A stretch of DNA of 64,000 bases, from positions 124,001 through 188,000 of the forward strand of contig JAESUZ010003887.1 of the NCBI GenBank assembly GCA_017311185.1, in the 5' to 3' direction. This document shows positions 1 to 11,250 of the stretch, in pieces (position 1 is the stretch's first letter; the number at the start of each line of letters is the position of its first letter). Under the pieces are notes generated by a model that worked only from the letters and a program-made list of their open reading frames with translations, had not been told where the DNA came from and did no database searches. The translations under genes were made by a program, and so were the position numbers. The DNA comes from Proteles cristata cristata. Taxonomy: Eukaryota; Chordata; Mammalia; Carnivora; Hyaenidae.

Positions 1-1106
1 CCTTTCCCCTACCATTTCTCCCCTTCTTCTCCCCCATGGTCCTCCCTTAAGTTCCTCCCAATCCTCCTATACGTGCAAACATATGGTATCTGTCCTTCTC
101 TGCCTGACTTATTTCGCTCAGCATAACACCCTCAAGGTTCATCCATGTTGCTACACATGGCCAGATTTCATTCTTTCTCATTGCCATGTAGTATTCCATG
201 GTATAGATAAACCACATCTTCTTGACCCATTCATCTGTTGATGGACACTTAGGCTCTTTCCATGTTTTAGCTATTGTGGAGAGTGCTGCTATGAACATTG
301 GGGTACATGTGCTCCTATGCATCAGCATTTCTGTATCCCTTGGGTAAATTCCTAGCAGTGCTATTGCTGGGTCCTAGGGGAGTTCTATTGTTAGTTTCCT
401 TAGGAATCTCCACACTGGTTTCCAGAGGGGCTGTACCAGTTTACATTCCCACCAACAGTGTAGGAGGGTGCCCGTTTCTCCGCATCCTCGCCAGCATCTT
501 GTGTTCTCTGATTTGCTCATTTTAGCCACTCTGACTGGCATGAGGTGGTATCTCAGTGTGGTTTTGATTTGTATTTCCCTGATGAGGAGGGATGCTGAGC
601 ATCGTTTCATGTGTCTGTTGGCCATCTGGATGTCCTCTTTGGAGAAGTGTCTGTTCATATCTTCTGCCCATTTCTTCACTGGGTTGTTTGTTTCAGGTGT
701 GGAGTTTGGTGAGTTCCTTATAGATTCTGGATATTAACCCTTTATCTGATATGTCAATTGCAACTATCTTTTCCCATTCCGTTGGTTGCCTATTAGTTTT
801 GTGGGTTGTTTCCTTTGCTGTGCAGAAGCTTTTAATCTTGATGAGGTCCCAATCATTTATTTGTGCTCTTGATTCCCTTGCTTTTGGGGATGTGTCAAGT
901 AAGAACTTGCTGCGGTGGAGGTCAAGGAGGTTGTTTCCTGCTTTCTCCTCTAGGGTGTTGATAGTTTCCTGTCTCACATTCAGGTACTTTATCCATTTTG
1001 AGTTTATTTTTGTTCATGGTGTGAGAAAATGATCTAGTTTCATTCTTCTGCATGTTGCTGTCCAGTTCTCCCAACACCATCTGTTAAAGAGGCTGTCTTT
1101 TTTCCT
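1..1106 (-). mobile_element. L1 LINE, 3' end of ORF2 and start of 3'UTR (5'-truncated)
   Basis: Reading the minus strand, the sequence encodes the C-terminal part of L1 ORF2p, the endonuclease/reverse transcriptase that drives target-primed retrotransposition. Three consecutive frames cover it: 977-693, 679-374 and 328-47. The C-terminal cysteine-rich motif (C-x3-C-x7-H-x4-C) is intact at about 496-443. The coding frame is broken by one frameshift near 680-692 and by an in-frame stop at 376-374, where L1 normally continues. Below 47 the sequence becomes the purine-rich L1 3'UTR, which runs off the window. Homology stops abruptly near 1106, so the copy is 5'-truncated. Few lesions suggest a fairly young carnivore L1. 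It is not functional. Confidence 0.93.
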
Positions 1107-2124
1107 AAAATGGAGTCATCTTAATACCTTTCTTTGTGGATCAGAGATGGAGCACATGTTGCTGGTATCTGCCCACATCCCCTCAGCTTACCTGGAGTTT
1201 CCCTGTATGTGGTTCCCCTACCTGCTCCCTGCCTTTGGAGCCCCTAACAGTGCTCTCTTGGGGTTAGAAGTGTCTGGGCTACAGGAGGACAGGAAGTGCC
1301 AAGGAGTTGATGTCCCCTGAACATCAATAGAAGGTATAGAAGGTGGTGACTAAATACCCCAGCTTCCCCTCCTCTGGGCAGGGGACGATCCTGAGCTGTG
1401 TTATGCATGGTCTTCAGAGGCTCCCAGTGGGCACCAGCAGTTGCCCAGAGCAGTAACTCCTTAATTAATAGCCATAAATCGACTTCTCTCTCTTTGCTGT
1501 CTCACTTCCCCATTCCATCATAGTAATTCCTGGATTGCTTCCCAATGCAACTACTTGCTCCCAAATTTTTGCTTCGAGGTTTGCTTTGGAAGGAAACCAA
1601 GTAAAAAGATGCCATATAAGAGTGCTTAACACAGCGGGTGGCACAGGGAAAACACACAATCCATTTTAGTGGGTGCAAGGTGCCATCTGACGTGCAGCCC
1701 GTCTGTGGCGTTGGTAGATTGAAGGTGCGTTGCATGTGCACTAAGGGTCTCTGTGAATGGGGAGTCTGGTGGCCTGCTCCTGCGAGAACAGGGCATATAC
1801 AGGCACTGGGAAGTGTGCAGCAGGGGTGATGTGTTCAGATGTCACCGGAGGGGTGCAAATGCAACTGCAGCATGGCCACCCGCCGAGGCTTGCAGCCCCA
1901 TCACCCTGACACAAGTGCTGAGAAGCCTAGGGAGAGACCATCCTGCTGGGTCAGAGTCAGGCCCATCTCTACCCACCAGCCTGCACTGGGAATTGGCCTG
2001 GTGCCTGCTTTGAAGGCTGTCTCCTAAGAAAAGGACACATACTGAGAGAATTGGAAGGAGTTTCAGGTTTCATCTGAGCTGACCCATCATTGCACATGTG
2101 AGAAAACGACTATGCCATTCACTG
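1107..2124. other. Single-copy-like DNA, no gene seen
   Basis: I recognise no repeat family, exon or RNA gene here. The open frames are short, overlap on both strands and show no domain. Confidence 0.5.
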
Positions 2125-2334
2125 TGGAGCAGGATTGACATTTGGACTAGATAATTCTTTATCATAGGGGCCGTCCTGTGCATTGTGGGGTGTTTACCTG
2201 GCCTCTACCCACTGGATGCCAGTAGCACCCCTCCCCCCCCCCCCACACACAAGCTGTAACAACTGAAAATATCTCCAGGCATTGCCAAATATTGCTGGAG
2301 GGCAAAATCACCGCTGGATGAGAACCAATGCTGT
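2125..2334 (-). mobile_element. MER20 (hAT-Charlie DNA transposon relic)
   Basis: The stretch matches the non-autonomous mammalian element MER20 in reverse orientation. Recognisable blocks are the terminal TTGACATTTGG region, the GTCCTGTGCATTGTGGGGTG block, CACTGGATGCCAGTAGCACC and the far end GGATGAGAACCA. A poly-C run near 2228-2243 expanded inside it. MER20 is an ancient eutherian element with no coding capacity. Confidence 0.85.
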
Positions 2335-2559
2335 AGAATCGACACGTAGATGTGTAGACACACAGAACGAACATGTGTGAGCACCAACAGACAAGGACAC
2401 TTGCTTCTCAATCCTGGATGGAGTCCGCCTGCGTGTAGTTGAAAGCGGGACTCTGTAGTGATACATATCTGGTCTCAAATTACATTTCTCATTCACCAGC
2501 TTTGTGGCCTCAGATAGAAAATGAAAATAAAATTATACCACACCCCTGTTAAAAACCCT

Positions 2560-3030
2560 CCACTAGCTTCCCATTGATCTTCAAATAAAATCCATTCTCC
2601 TTACTGTAGTCAACCAGACCCAAATCTCATTTTACGTCGCTTCATGCTTTTGTGTTCTGTGGCTGCCACATTGAGCTCCTTTCTGTCCCCTGCGTGGGCA
2701 AAGGTTCATTCCCACCTTAAGGCTTTGGCATTTGTTGTTCCCTCTGGCCAGAGCATCCTGTCCCCAGGTGGCTGTGTCTCACCATTCTCACCACTCAGGT
2801 CTCAGCTCAAATGTCACCTCCCCAGAAATGCTTTCCCATGCACCTTAGCTACGATCGCCACCCCTGCCTGTCCCTCTGTGTGGTCTTGCCCAGGTCTCTT
2901 CATCCTTACCCTTCAACACACCCATTTGTTTACTTTTCTTTGTTGATTGTCCATCTCCTCCAAAACAGTATAAGATCCACGAAAGCAAGATTGACAACAA
3001 CATTGGACAACTAATAGGCTTTGGCAGGTT
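2560..3030 (+). mobile_element. L2 LINE fragment
   Basis: An ancient L2 3' region in sense orientation. Typical blocks are TCAGCTCAAATGTCACCTCC, a pyrimidine-rich stretch, and a purine block about agcaagattgacaac that corresponds to the L2 end. It is strongly diverged and has no open frame. Confidence 0.75.
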
Positions 3031-3140
3031 TGTGGGAAAGATTAAATGAGGTAATAATAATTAAATCCTAACAGTAGTAATAATAAAGCCCTTAGCAAGC
3101 ACGTGCGTATAGTAAATACTCAATAAATGGCATTTGTAGC
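3031..3140 (+). mobile_element. MIR / L2 3' tail
   Basis: The order of blocks (GATTAAATGAGGTAATAAT, then cccttagcaagcac, then AGTAAATACTCAATAAATGG) is the shared MIR/L2 3' end. It may be a separate MIR inserted in the L2 or the L2 tail itself. Confidence 0.65.
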
Positions 3141-4530
3141 TTGTTATTTTTCTCATGCAATTTAAAGATTATCTGTCATTGTGGCTGCCCCAAATCAACT
3201 AGCCTCCTCTTTGACTTTGACAGTTCCCTACCTTCCCGATGTAAGGTCCTGAAACATCACATTCCCCAGCTTGGGGGCCAATGCATTCCAGCTTGCCTGA
3301 GACTTTCCTGCAAATTCTGCATCTTGGGGAAGCCCCAGTCCTGGGAAGGCTGGGAAGGTTGGTTATCTAACCCCTAGCTTCCAATATCTGTTCTCATTAG
3401 GTGCCATCGAGGCATTGATTGATTGGGAACTGCGGTAAATGAGAGACTGGGGTGTGGGACACTCATTTTGCCTGTGTGGTTCTGTGGTGGGTGACAGCCA
3501 CTTGATGACTGTCACAGAGACAGGCCAGTTCTGCCATTTGTCAATGCATTTGTCTCCAGCGGCTGAGCATGAGACTCTCTTGAGCAGTTCTGATGATTCT
3601 GTGAGCTCTCTATATCCTCACTAAACTGCTCTCTGTTTAAGTTACCTAGAGAGGATTCTGTTGTCTGCAACGAAGAGGCTCAACCAATACATACAGTAAC
3701 TACACAATTCTCTTCAGTGAGATCTACACTGCAGTGTAGAGCCTCTTAAGGGGTACTCAAGAAAAATCAATATCTGGACAATCGAGGGGATTGCTCATTA
3801 CCAGTCCATTCACTTGATAGAAAAAGCGCCTGTGTCTCATTTCAAATGCTCCAGGCAGTCTACCACATGTGTGACAAAGGGTACATCTTGTCAGTAGGGT
3901 AAAGGTATGAACACAGACCCTCCGGATCCTGGGCACCGGCAGGTACGGTATCAATCACGCCAGAACTTGGATATCTCTCAGCTAGCCAGGTAGGTGGAAA
4001 CATATTCGTCAGGCTGGGAACAGGCTTAGAGAACTGACCCAGTACAGAAGGTGGCCATGGAGAAGACCAGGTAGCCCTGGTCAACATGCCCAGAGGGCGT
4101 CTAGTTCTCCTGGAAGGTTAGGACAATCACAGGTACCACGATGCTTGGATTTGGTGAAGGGCATTCCAAGAGAGGGTTCAATTCAGAAGGCAAGTGGGGC
4201 AGTGGTCAATGCTGTTCATAGACGAGGGTAGGACCTCGGGGATCTGGATTCAGCCCTGGGGACTAAGTTCAAGTACGGTCTGGTTGGAAATTGGGGCCGG
4301 CAGCCCATGCCTAGGGCTTAGGGAAGAACTCAAATTAGAAACAGAAATTAGGATTCCTTGAGGGACAATCTAGTGTGTTTCCTTGATCTTCATTCCTAGC
4401 ATGAATCCTTACAGAAATGCAATGTTGCTTTGTATGCCTGTGATTTTGAGTTTATGCACATAGTACAGTGTTGTAAACTTGTTTTGTGCTTCACTTTTTT
4501 AAAACTCTTAGCACTGAGTTTTCAACTTTT
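3141..4530. other. Single-copy-like DNA, no gene seen
   Basis: No repeat family or coding signal is recognised. The open frames are short and without a known domain. Confidence 0.5.
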
Positions 4531-4534
4531 GCTT

Positions 4535-5690
4535 TCAGATAAATTTTTTAAAATTTATTTACTTATGTATAACTTATATAAAGTGACATGCAAAAATCTT
4601 AAGGGTATAGCTCAATGAATTTTTTATGGCAGGTTTATTGAGATAGCTCACAGTCCACAAAATGTACAGTTTTAAATTTTCAGTAGTTTTTAGTATGTTC
4701 ACCAGTTGTGCAGCCATTACTACTACCTAATTCAGGACATTTTCATCCAAAGTCACTCTTTGTTTCTTTTTCCCTGCCCTTCACCCTTGGCAGCTGCTAA
4801 TCTACTTTCCATCTCTAAGGATTTCCCTATTCCGGCAATTTCATAGAAATAGAATCATACAATATATGACCTTTTGTGCCTTTTGTGTCTGGCTTCCTTC
4901 GCTTAGCATAATGTTTTCTTTCTTTCTTCTTTTTTTTTTATTTTTGAGAGAGAGACAGCATGAGCAGGAGAAGGACAGAAAGAGAGGGAGACACAGAATC
5001 TGAACAGGCTTCAGACTCTGAGCTAGCTATCAGCACAGAGCCTGACACGGGGTTCGAGCCCAGAAACCGCAAGATCATGACCTGAGCCGAAGCCAGACTC
5101 TTAACCTGCTGAGCCACCCAAGAGCCCCAGCATAATGTTTTCAAGGTTCAGTCATATTTTGGCTTGCATAGGTACTTTATTTCTTTTTATGGTCGAAGAA
5201 TGCAATAATTGTATGGGCGTACCATATTTTGTTTATCTACTCCTCTGTTTAGGGACATCAGGTTGTTTCTACATTTTGGCTATTGTGAATAATGCTGCTT
5301 ATGAATATTTGTGTGCAAGTTTTTGTGTGGACGTATATTTTCAGTTCCCTTGGGTATATACCTAGTAGAGGAGTTGCTGGGTCATATGATTACTCTATCT
5401 TTAACGTTTCAAGGGAATGCTAAGCTGTTTACCAAAGTGGCCGCATCATTTTACATTCCCACCAGAGACCTATAAGGGTTCCGATTTCTCCACATCTTGG
5501 CCAGCACTTGTAACTGTAGTCTTTTTGATTAGAGCCATCGTAGTGGGAGTGAGGTGGTATCTCATGGTGGTTTTGATTTACATCTCCCTAATGATTAATG
5601 ATGTTGAGTATCATTTCATCTGTTTATGTTATTGGCCATTTATATGTCTTCTTTGGAGAAATGTCTATTCAAATGTTTGTTGAATTTTGA
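4535..5690 (-). mobile_element. L1M LINE fragment (3'UTR and ORF2 end), split by a SINE
   Basis: A decayed, old L1 in reverse orientation. Its 3'UTR (about 4600-4905) carries GTTGTGCAGCCATTACTACT-type sequence. Its ORF2 end (about 5129-5690) carries GCTATTGTGAATAATGCTGC and GAGGTGGTATCTCATGGTGG. Many frame lesions are present. The SINE at 4919-5128 interrupts it cleanly. Confidence 0.85.
4919..5128 (-). mobile_element. Felid-type tRNA-derived SINE
   Basis: Reverse orientation: T-rich tail first, then the GA-rich tract, body and tRNA head ending gagccacccaagagcccc. It is flanked by a perfect 14-bp target duplication, AGCATAATGTTTTC, at 4905-4918 and 5129-5142. That proves insertion into the older L1M. 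Confidence 0.95.
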
Positions 5691-5739
5691 AATATATCAA
5701 ATTATCCTTGTGTGGCTAAGACCCATGTAACATTTCTAG

Positions 5740-5934
5740 CACTGTAGAAGACTCCCTTGTGCCCTCTCTCTATCAAATCTTTCCCCCAAAGGTAATTACC
5801 CTTCAGACTTCTATCATCACAGACCAATCTATGAGTCTGTGTCTAATACCTATATCAGTCTATACTTGATAAATGTTTATGGATGAAATGATGTGATATC
5901 CAGAATTGCCTTCAAAATAATCCTCTGTGTGTGC

Positions 5935-5978
<44 letters not shown>

Positions 5979-6260
5979 GTGTAATATGAATCAAACAAAA
6001 TTGTCCATGAGTTAATCATTGTTAACCAATCTTGCCTGATTTTAAACATCATAAAAACGGAATGAATTCTTTTATGTTTGGTTTCTTTTACTTAATACAA
6101 TGCATGTGAAATTTATTAATGATGTTCTTTCTCTTTGTTCCTTTTCATTACTATGTAGCATTCCATCATATGAATATATTTACTCATTCCACTACTGATG
6201 TTGATCTGGATTGTTCCTAGTTTTTTCAGATTACAAATGGAGTTTCAGCACTTTGAAAGG
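5740..6260 (-). mobile_element. L1M fragment (older, 3' region)
   Basis: Decayed L1M 3' sequence in reverse orientation. Recognisable blocks are ttcccccaaaggtaattacc, TATGTAGCATTCCATCATAT and attgttcctagttttttcag. The (GT)n array at 5941-5974 lies inside it. Confidence 0.65.
5941..5974. repeat. (GT)17 microsatellite
   Basis: Seventeen uninterrupted GT units, preceded by a short imperfect GT/GC stretch from about 5925. Confidence 0.98.
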
Positions 6261-9200
6261 TCTATCCGTTAAACGGGTCCCTTCAGGATGGCTGTTTAGT
6301 AACCTGGGTCCCAGATCTAGCTGGTCACAGAAATACAGTGTGGAGACACACCTGAGGCCACAGGAGCAGGCAGGCTGGGACCCTGGTTCTTGGGCTGAGG
6401 AAGGTGATCCAATTCTAGGGCAGAACCAACGGTGGTGTGGTGACCTCATGGGTTTAGCTGTGACCTGGAAGGAAAGGCAAAAGCTGAGCAGACAGGGAGG
6501 GGAAGATTCTGGGGGAGCAGGTAAGGGAGAAGGGTCTCAAGAGGGGCTACTGAGAAGTCTCTCTACCAGGCCAAGTGCGTTCTCGGACGTCTTCTAGTCC
6601 AAGTTTTCCTTCCCCCTAGCCTCACCCCAATGAGCATCCCTGGCAGAGACAAAGTCACGGTCACTCACCTCCAGAGGTAAATCAAAGAAGAAAGCAAAAA
6701 TGAGCTCTTTTCCCAAGAACTTTAATCATTCAGTGAGTACAGACGGCATGGGACGTTCTGGCCCCACACTCTTGGACACACTGGGAATTTGCCCCTTCAC
6801 TAACTTCTAGGGGACAGGGACAGCACAGTGCACAGTTCCAGGACACTGTTTGCCCCATGCTCCATGTGACGGAGTCCCCTGAGGAGAAGAATACAATGTG
6901 AATGGTGGCCCTGGCACTGAGCCACTGACCCAAAGCTGTGGGCTTTGTCCCTAATGGGCAGGGCACAACCAATAGGCTTCTGGCATTTTCTTAGCTGTGC
7001 CTTTATAAAACCACTAAACACAACAAGTATTTTCCTAATGCCACAAAATGGGCCAGGGCCACCAGACAGGACCTACCAAGCCACAGTACTTGGGCAAATT
7101 AAGAGTGCATATCTCTTCAAACCCAGACATTCCACTCTGGATATGAACCGTGGGCTGACCTCATGGAGGTCGCTGGGGAGACTGATGTGGGTGCTCTGGG
7201 CAGTGCTGCTGTGGCAGCTGGTATCAAAAGTGATGTGGGTGTCCATCAGAGGAATAGAGAGGTGGCGTGTGGTGGCAGGCCCTGCAAATTCTGGGCAGCC
7301 ATCAGAAACGATGAACTAGATGCCCATACAGCTTCTCAGCTAGATCTTTGGAAATAGTGTTGAGGGTAAAAGGATGAAACAAAGAACAGGGTCTACAGTG
7401 AACACCACACATGGAGATGAAAAGGACACAAACATACACATGGAACTCCAGGGCACAGCCCAAAGGACAGAGTAGTCACCTTTGGGCGTTGGGGTGGGGA
7501 ATGTGGCTGAGAGAGGGGCTCTGCAAGGCTGAAGGTGAGGCTGCTATGGCTGATTTAGGAAGGATGAAAACCCTGCCTGAGAAAGGAGGGAGAGAGGAAG
7601 AGTGAAGACCATTCATTCTCTTACTTGCTCGAGGACATACACTGAGTTGCAGGCAGCCAGTCTAGAGGTTAAGTTCAAGCTGCTGCCATTTCCCAGGGCC
7701 TGCTATAGGAGCAGGGAGGACTGAGCTGCCCATGGGAAAGGAGTGAGTGGTGCTCTGCTCCCTCCATTCACGAGCCCTCACTGGGCTGGCTGGGATTTAT
7801 TACATTTCTAATTCAACAAGGTTATGAGTGAGGTTTCTCCTAGGTCCCTTGGAGCCTATTGACATTTATACTAGGTTCCGGGCAAAAGACTCTGGGCTTC
7901 ATTTTCCTTTCTGGAGCTCATTTATTTAAGTAGGTGGGCTGGGCTCCATTCCCCAGAGAAATGCCAAAGTTGGGAGGTCTATACCTCCAGTCTCCAGGCA
8001 GGAGCCTGTCTTGTGAGGGAAATACCTTGTACCTCCTGCCATGCCATGTCCCTGCCTTCAGGTGCCACTCCTTCAGTCCTGTCCACCTCCACCTCCCTCA
8101 CCATCCTTTTGCAAGGTCTCCACTCAGGTCCCCTCTTATCCTGGGGGTCCTGAGGCAAAGGACAGGACCACAGGCGGATTCTCGCTTACGTGAACACAGG
8201 CATGGCTTGGGCGTTTGTTTCGCAGGCCTATGTGTGAAGGTCCACCTGGAGAAAGCGGCTAAGGCAGCATGAAAACGAGGTGTCAAATGTGGGACACCAG
8301 AGAGCCTCCTCCAGGCTGCATGGCTTGGACCCCCTGCAAGGATCCCTGGTGATGGAAGGACTGAAAAGGAGTTTGTGGACTTGCAGCCTTGAGTCCCTTG
8401 TGTTGTCACTTAAGCCCATTCCTGTAGAATTACAGTATGAGTGTGGGGACACAATGTAAGATTAGCTGACCAGCCAACTCCCCCGGCATCCGGATGGGAA
8501 GCAGGAAGGGAGAACACTCCTCCAAGCATGCACCAGCGGGCACTGATGGCGGGGAAGACAAGAAGCTGGTCCCCCTGCCCCTCCTCACTCACCACCAAGT
8601 GAGTATGTGTGAGTGTGTGTGCATGGGCATGCTTGCAGGCACGTGCGTACACGCAAGTATGGGGCTCCCACTAGAACCTGACTCTGCCCTCATCCTGTGT
8701 GGGGGTGAGGGCACCCCAGTCCTGGAGCCCAGGAGTGCTAAGTTTGTTTTGGAGGAAAGCGAGTTTGGGAGACAGATGGAGAAAGAGATGGAGAGACAGG
8801 GACAGAGAGCTGTTGGCAGAGACAGACTTTATAAAATAGACCGGCCAAGGTGAAGAGAGAAAAGCAGACATGGTATGGAGACAGTGAGGGGGAGACGAGG
8901 AAGAGTGAGGTTCGGAGTGGTGAGTGTCCGGCAGACAAAGGAGAGCACTGACCCCCCTCAGAACCCTCCCAGGCGGCTCCCTCTGCACACCCCGTCCCTG
9001 CCACCCATCAATGGAGCCCAGTCCCATGGTTCATCAAGCCCACGCCGGTGCTCCTTCTAGGCCATGCTGGACGTTCCTTACTGCACCCCAAGCTCTATCT
9101 GGTCACTGGCTTGACCAGAGTGAGTGGGCTTGAGATTAGCCTGGGCAAGCCCGGGTTTGCTCTGGTGCCAGAGTCCCTGGTGAGGGGTAACAAAGGAGAC

Positions 9201-9499
9201 ACCAACAGACAGTTAAATGGAAACGTGGTGTTAGCCCTGGGCTTTGCAGCCCTGGGTGTGACTAAACCAGGGTTGGACTGGGACAGTGGGCGACAGCTGC
9301 TTCCTGCCAGCCTGCTGAACAGTGAACAGAGGTTAAACCAGTTGCCCCCCTGCGGTAGAAGCAGAGAAGCTTTGATCTTGAACACTACCCACCAGGGCCT
9401 TCACCAACTCTCAGTCTGAACCATATAAAGCATGTCCGAGGCTGGAGGAAATAAGACTGCCACAGTGGGCCCAGACTTGGCACCTGTAAGCCCTGTGGT
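6261..9499. other. GC-richer single-copy-like stretch, no gene seen
   Basis: This 3.2-kb stretch is visibly richer in G and C and contains no carnivore SINE or young L1. Several open frames of 90-128 codons occur, but they overlap on both strands, have no domain I recognise and lack a consistent frame. The part at about 7120-7460 weakly resembles a very old LINE remnant (a 'gtccatcag' block followed by a 'gatgaacta' block), below the level at which I would name it. GT/GC-rich low complexity occurs at about 8600-8660. Confidence 0.5.
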
Positions 9500-9570
9500 G
9501 GTAGGAAGGCACCTGAACAGCCTGGCCTCAGTTTCCACATCTGTAAAGCGAAGTTATAACCTCGCAGGCC
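9500..9570 (+). mobile_element. MIR core fragment
   Basis: GCCTCAGTTTCCACATCTGT followed by AAAGCGAAGTTATAACC matches the conserved middle of MIR, an ancient tRNA-derived SINE, in sense orientation. Confidence 0.7.
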
Positions 9571-10345
9571 TGTTGCTGTTCAGCCACACCTCCCAGCACC
9601 GCTCCTGCACTCCAGTCAGCATCCATCCAGGCTTCCCCATTCCCCATGAGAAGGCACTGAGGCTTCTGGACCCCACAGGACCCCAGACATGGCAGCAGAC
9701 CATCAGACAGGCAAGTCGAGCCCTTAAAGCTCTCTGCAGCAGCTAGAGTCCCCAGGGGGTGTAGAAGGACCTCACAGATACACCAGAGACACCTAGGATC
9801 CCAACGCAGATGCACAAAGCTTCTCACTTTTACACCTAACTGGGTGGGAGGGTAAATTGAGGCAGTCAGTGGGGACAACAGACAACACAGAATGGGCAAG
9901 TCTAACTTTGGAAAACACGGTGTCCCTGCTTGGAGAGGCTCCCTAGCAGCCAACCCCAGACTGGCAAGGGTTAGGAGCCCCAGGGGGCAGGATCCTCGAG
10001 GGGGCCAGGAAGCATGGAACACCTGGGTGAGTCCGATAAGCAGCTGTCAAAGCCTCGCCTGCCTGGGCTGCACTTACCCAGCCCCGGGGCACCTTCACTC
10101 GCTCCTTTCTTCTCGCTCACTCTCTCTGTCTTCATCTCTAGCTGCCAGTCCGTGTGTCTCAAAATGACATGAGTTAAACGTCTTAAAGAACTGGGGATTC
10201 ATCATGTGGCAACATCAGCTCGGAAAGCAGTGCTTCTTGGAGCTTGTCACAAACCCAGGGATTTTTATCTCAGTAATGGATGACTACAGGGTCCTCAGTG
10301 CTACTAAGGACCTATGTGCTTACAGGCTCTGATCTGATGTGTAGG
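9571..10345. other. Single-copy-like DNA with a long antisense open frame judged spurious
   Basis: A 164-codon minus-strand frame spans 10022-9528. It runs into the antisense strand of the MIR fragment, has a composition like translated GC-rich non-coding DNA, and shows no domain. I do not call a gene. Confidence 0.5.
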
Positions 10346-10765
10346 CTGTATTATTGGTTGAATTGAGTCCCCCCCAAATCATATTGGAGTCCTAACCCCC
10401 TGGGAGCTGTGAATGTGACCTTATGGGAAATAGGGTCTCTGCAGGTGTAATCAAGCTCTGATGAGGTTGTTAGGGTGGGTCCTAGTCCAGTGTGACTGGT
10501 GTCCCTATAGGTAGAAGAGCAGCTGGAGAGGCAGAGGGGAGATAGGCAGGTGAGGACAGAGGCAGGGACTGGATGCAGCCACCAGGAGCTGCAAGGCACG
10601 AGGAAGAAGAATCCTTCCCTAGAAGTTTCAGAGGTGGTGTGACCCTGCCAACACCTTTATTTGAGACTTCTGGCCTCCAGAACTGCAAGAGAATAAATCT
10701 GTGGTGTTTTCGGCCATCCCGTTTGTGGTCCTTGGTTGGAGCAGCCCCAGGGAAAACGTGTAATA
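10346..10765 (+). mobile_element. MLT1-type MaLR LTR
   Basis: Sense-orientation solo LTR of the MaLR (ERVL-related) group. It starts with TTGAATTGAGTCCCCCCC, continues with GTGACCTTATGGGAAATAGG and AGTGTGACTGGTGTCCCTAT, and ends with CCTCCAGAACTGCAAGAGAA (the polyadenylation-signal region follows) and GGAGCAGCCCCAGGGAAAAC. No internal coding region is present. Insertion predates the carnivore radiation. Confidence 0.88.
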
Positions 10766-11059
10766 TTTAAGCGGAGACAGCTGGGCTTGGAAGGAAGGTG
10801 GGTGCCCTATTTTAGGGACCCTAAAGTCTCTTCACCTCTCAGGATTCCCTCCTCTATTCTCTGTCCCCTCAGCTCTGTAGCCAGTGGATCCGTTCATCAT
10901 GAATCCACAAGTGTTGGTGCACCTGACTTTGTGCTGGAGGCCAAGAAGGACACAGCAGCATCAGACAGAAGTCCCCCCCTCCCCCCGGTACCTGGGCTCT
11001 GGCAGGCACCCGGGGGAGTGGCAAAGGGTGACTCTCCAGAGTTAAAGTGCTCAGCACAG

Positions 11060-11250
11060 AGCCTAGTGCCACACACCTGGCTGTGTGACCTTGGACATAT
11101 GACTAAATCAGCGGGAGCTGGCTTCCTCCTCTATAAAATAGGGGCAAACCTCGCCTACTTCACGGGCAACTTTTGAGAATTAAACTAGACACTACATGTC
11201 AAGTCATTAGCCTGGGCAATCAATCAGTGCTAATTATTATCATGACTATT
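11060..11250 (+). mobile_element. MIR SINE
   Basis: GGCTGTGTGACCTTGGACAT, then the 'tcctcctctataaaatagggg' region, then 'gagaattaaactagac' and a degraded 'cagtgctaattattatcat' end follow the order of a MIR in sense orientation. Confidence 0.88.

Noticed and set aside
9528..10022. 164-codon minus-strand open frame
   Set aside because: No domain, Cys/Leu/Pro-rich composition typical of translated GC-rich non-coding DNA, and it overlaps antisense MIR sequence.
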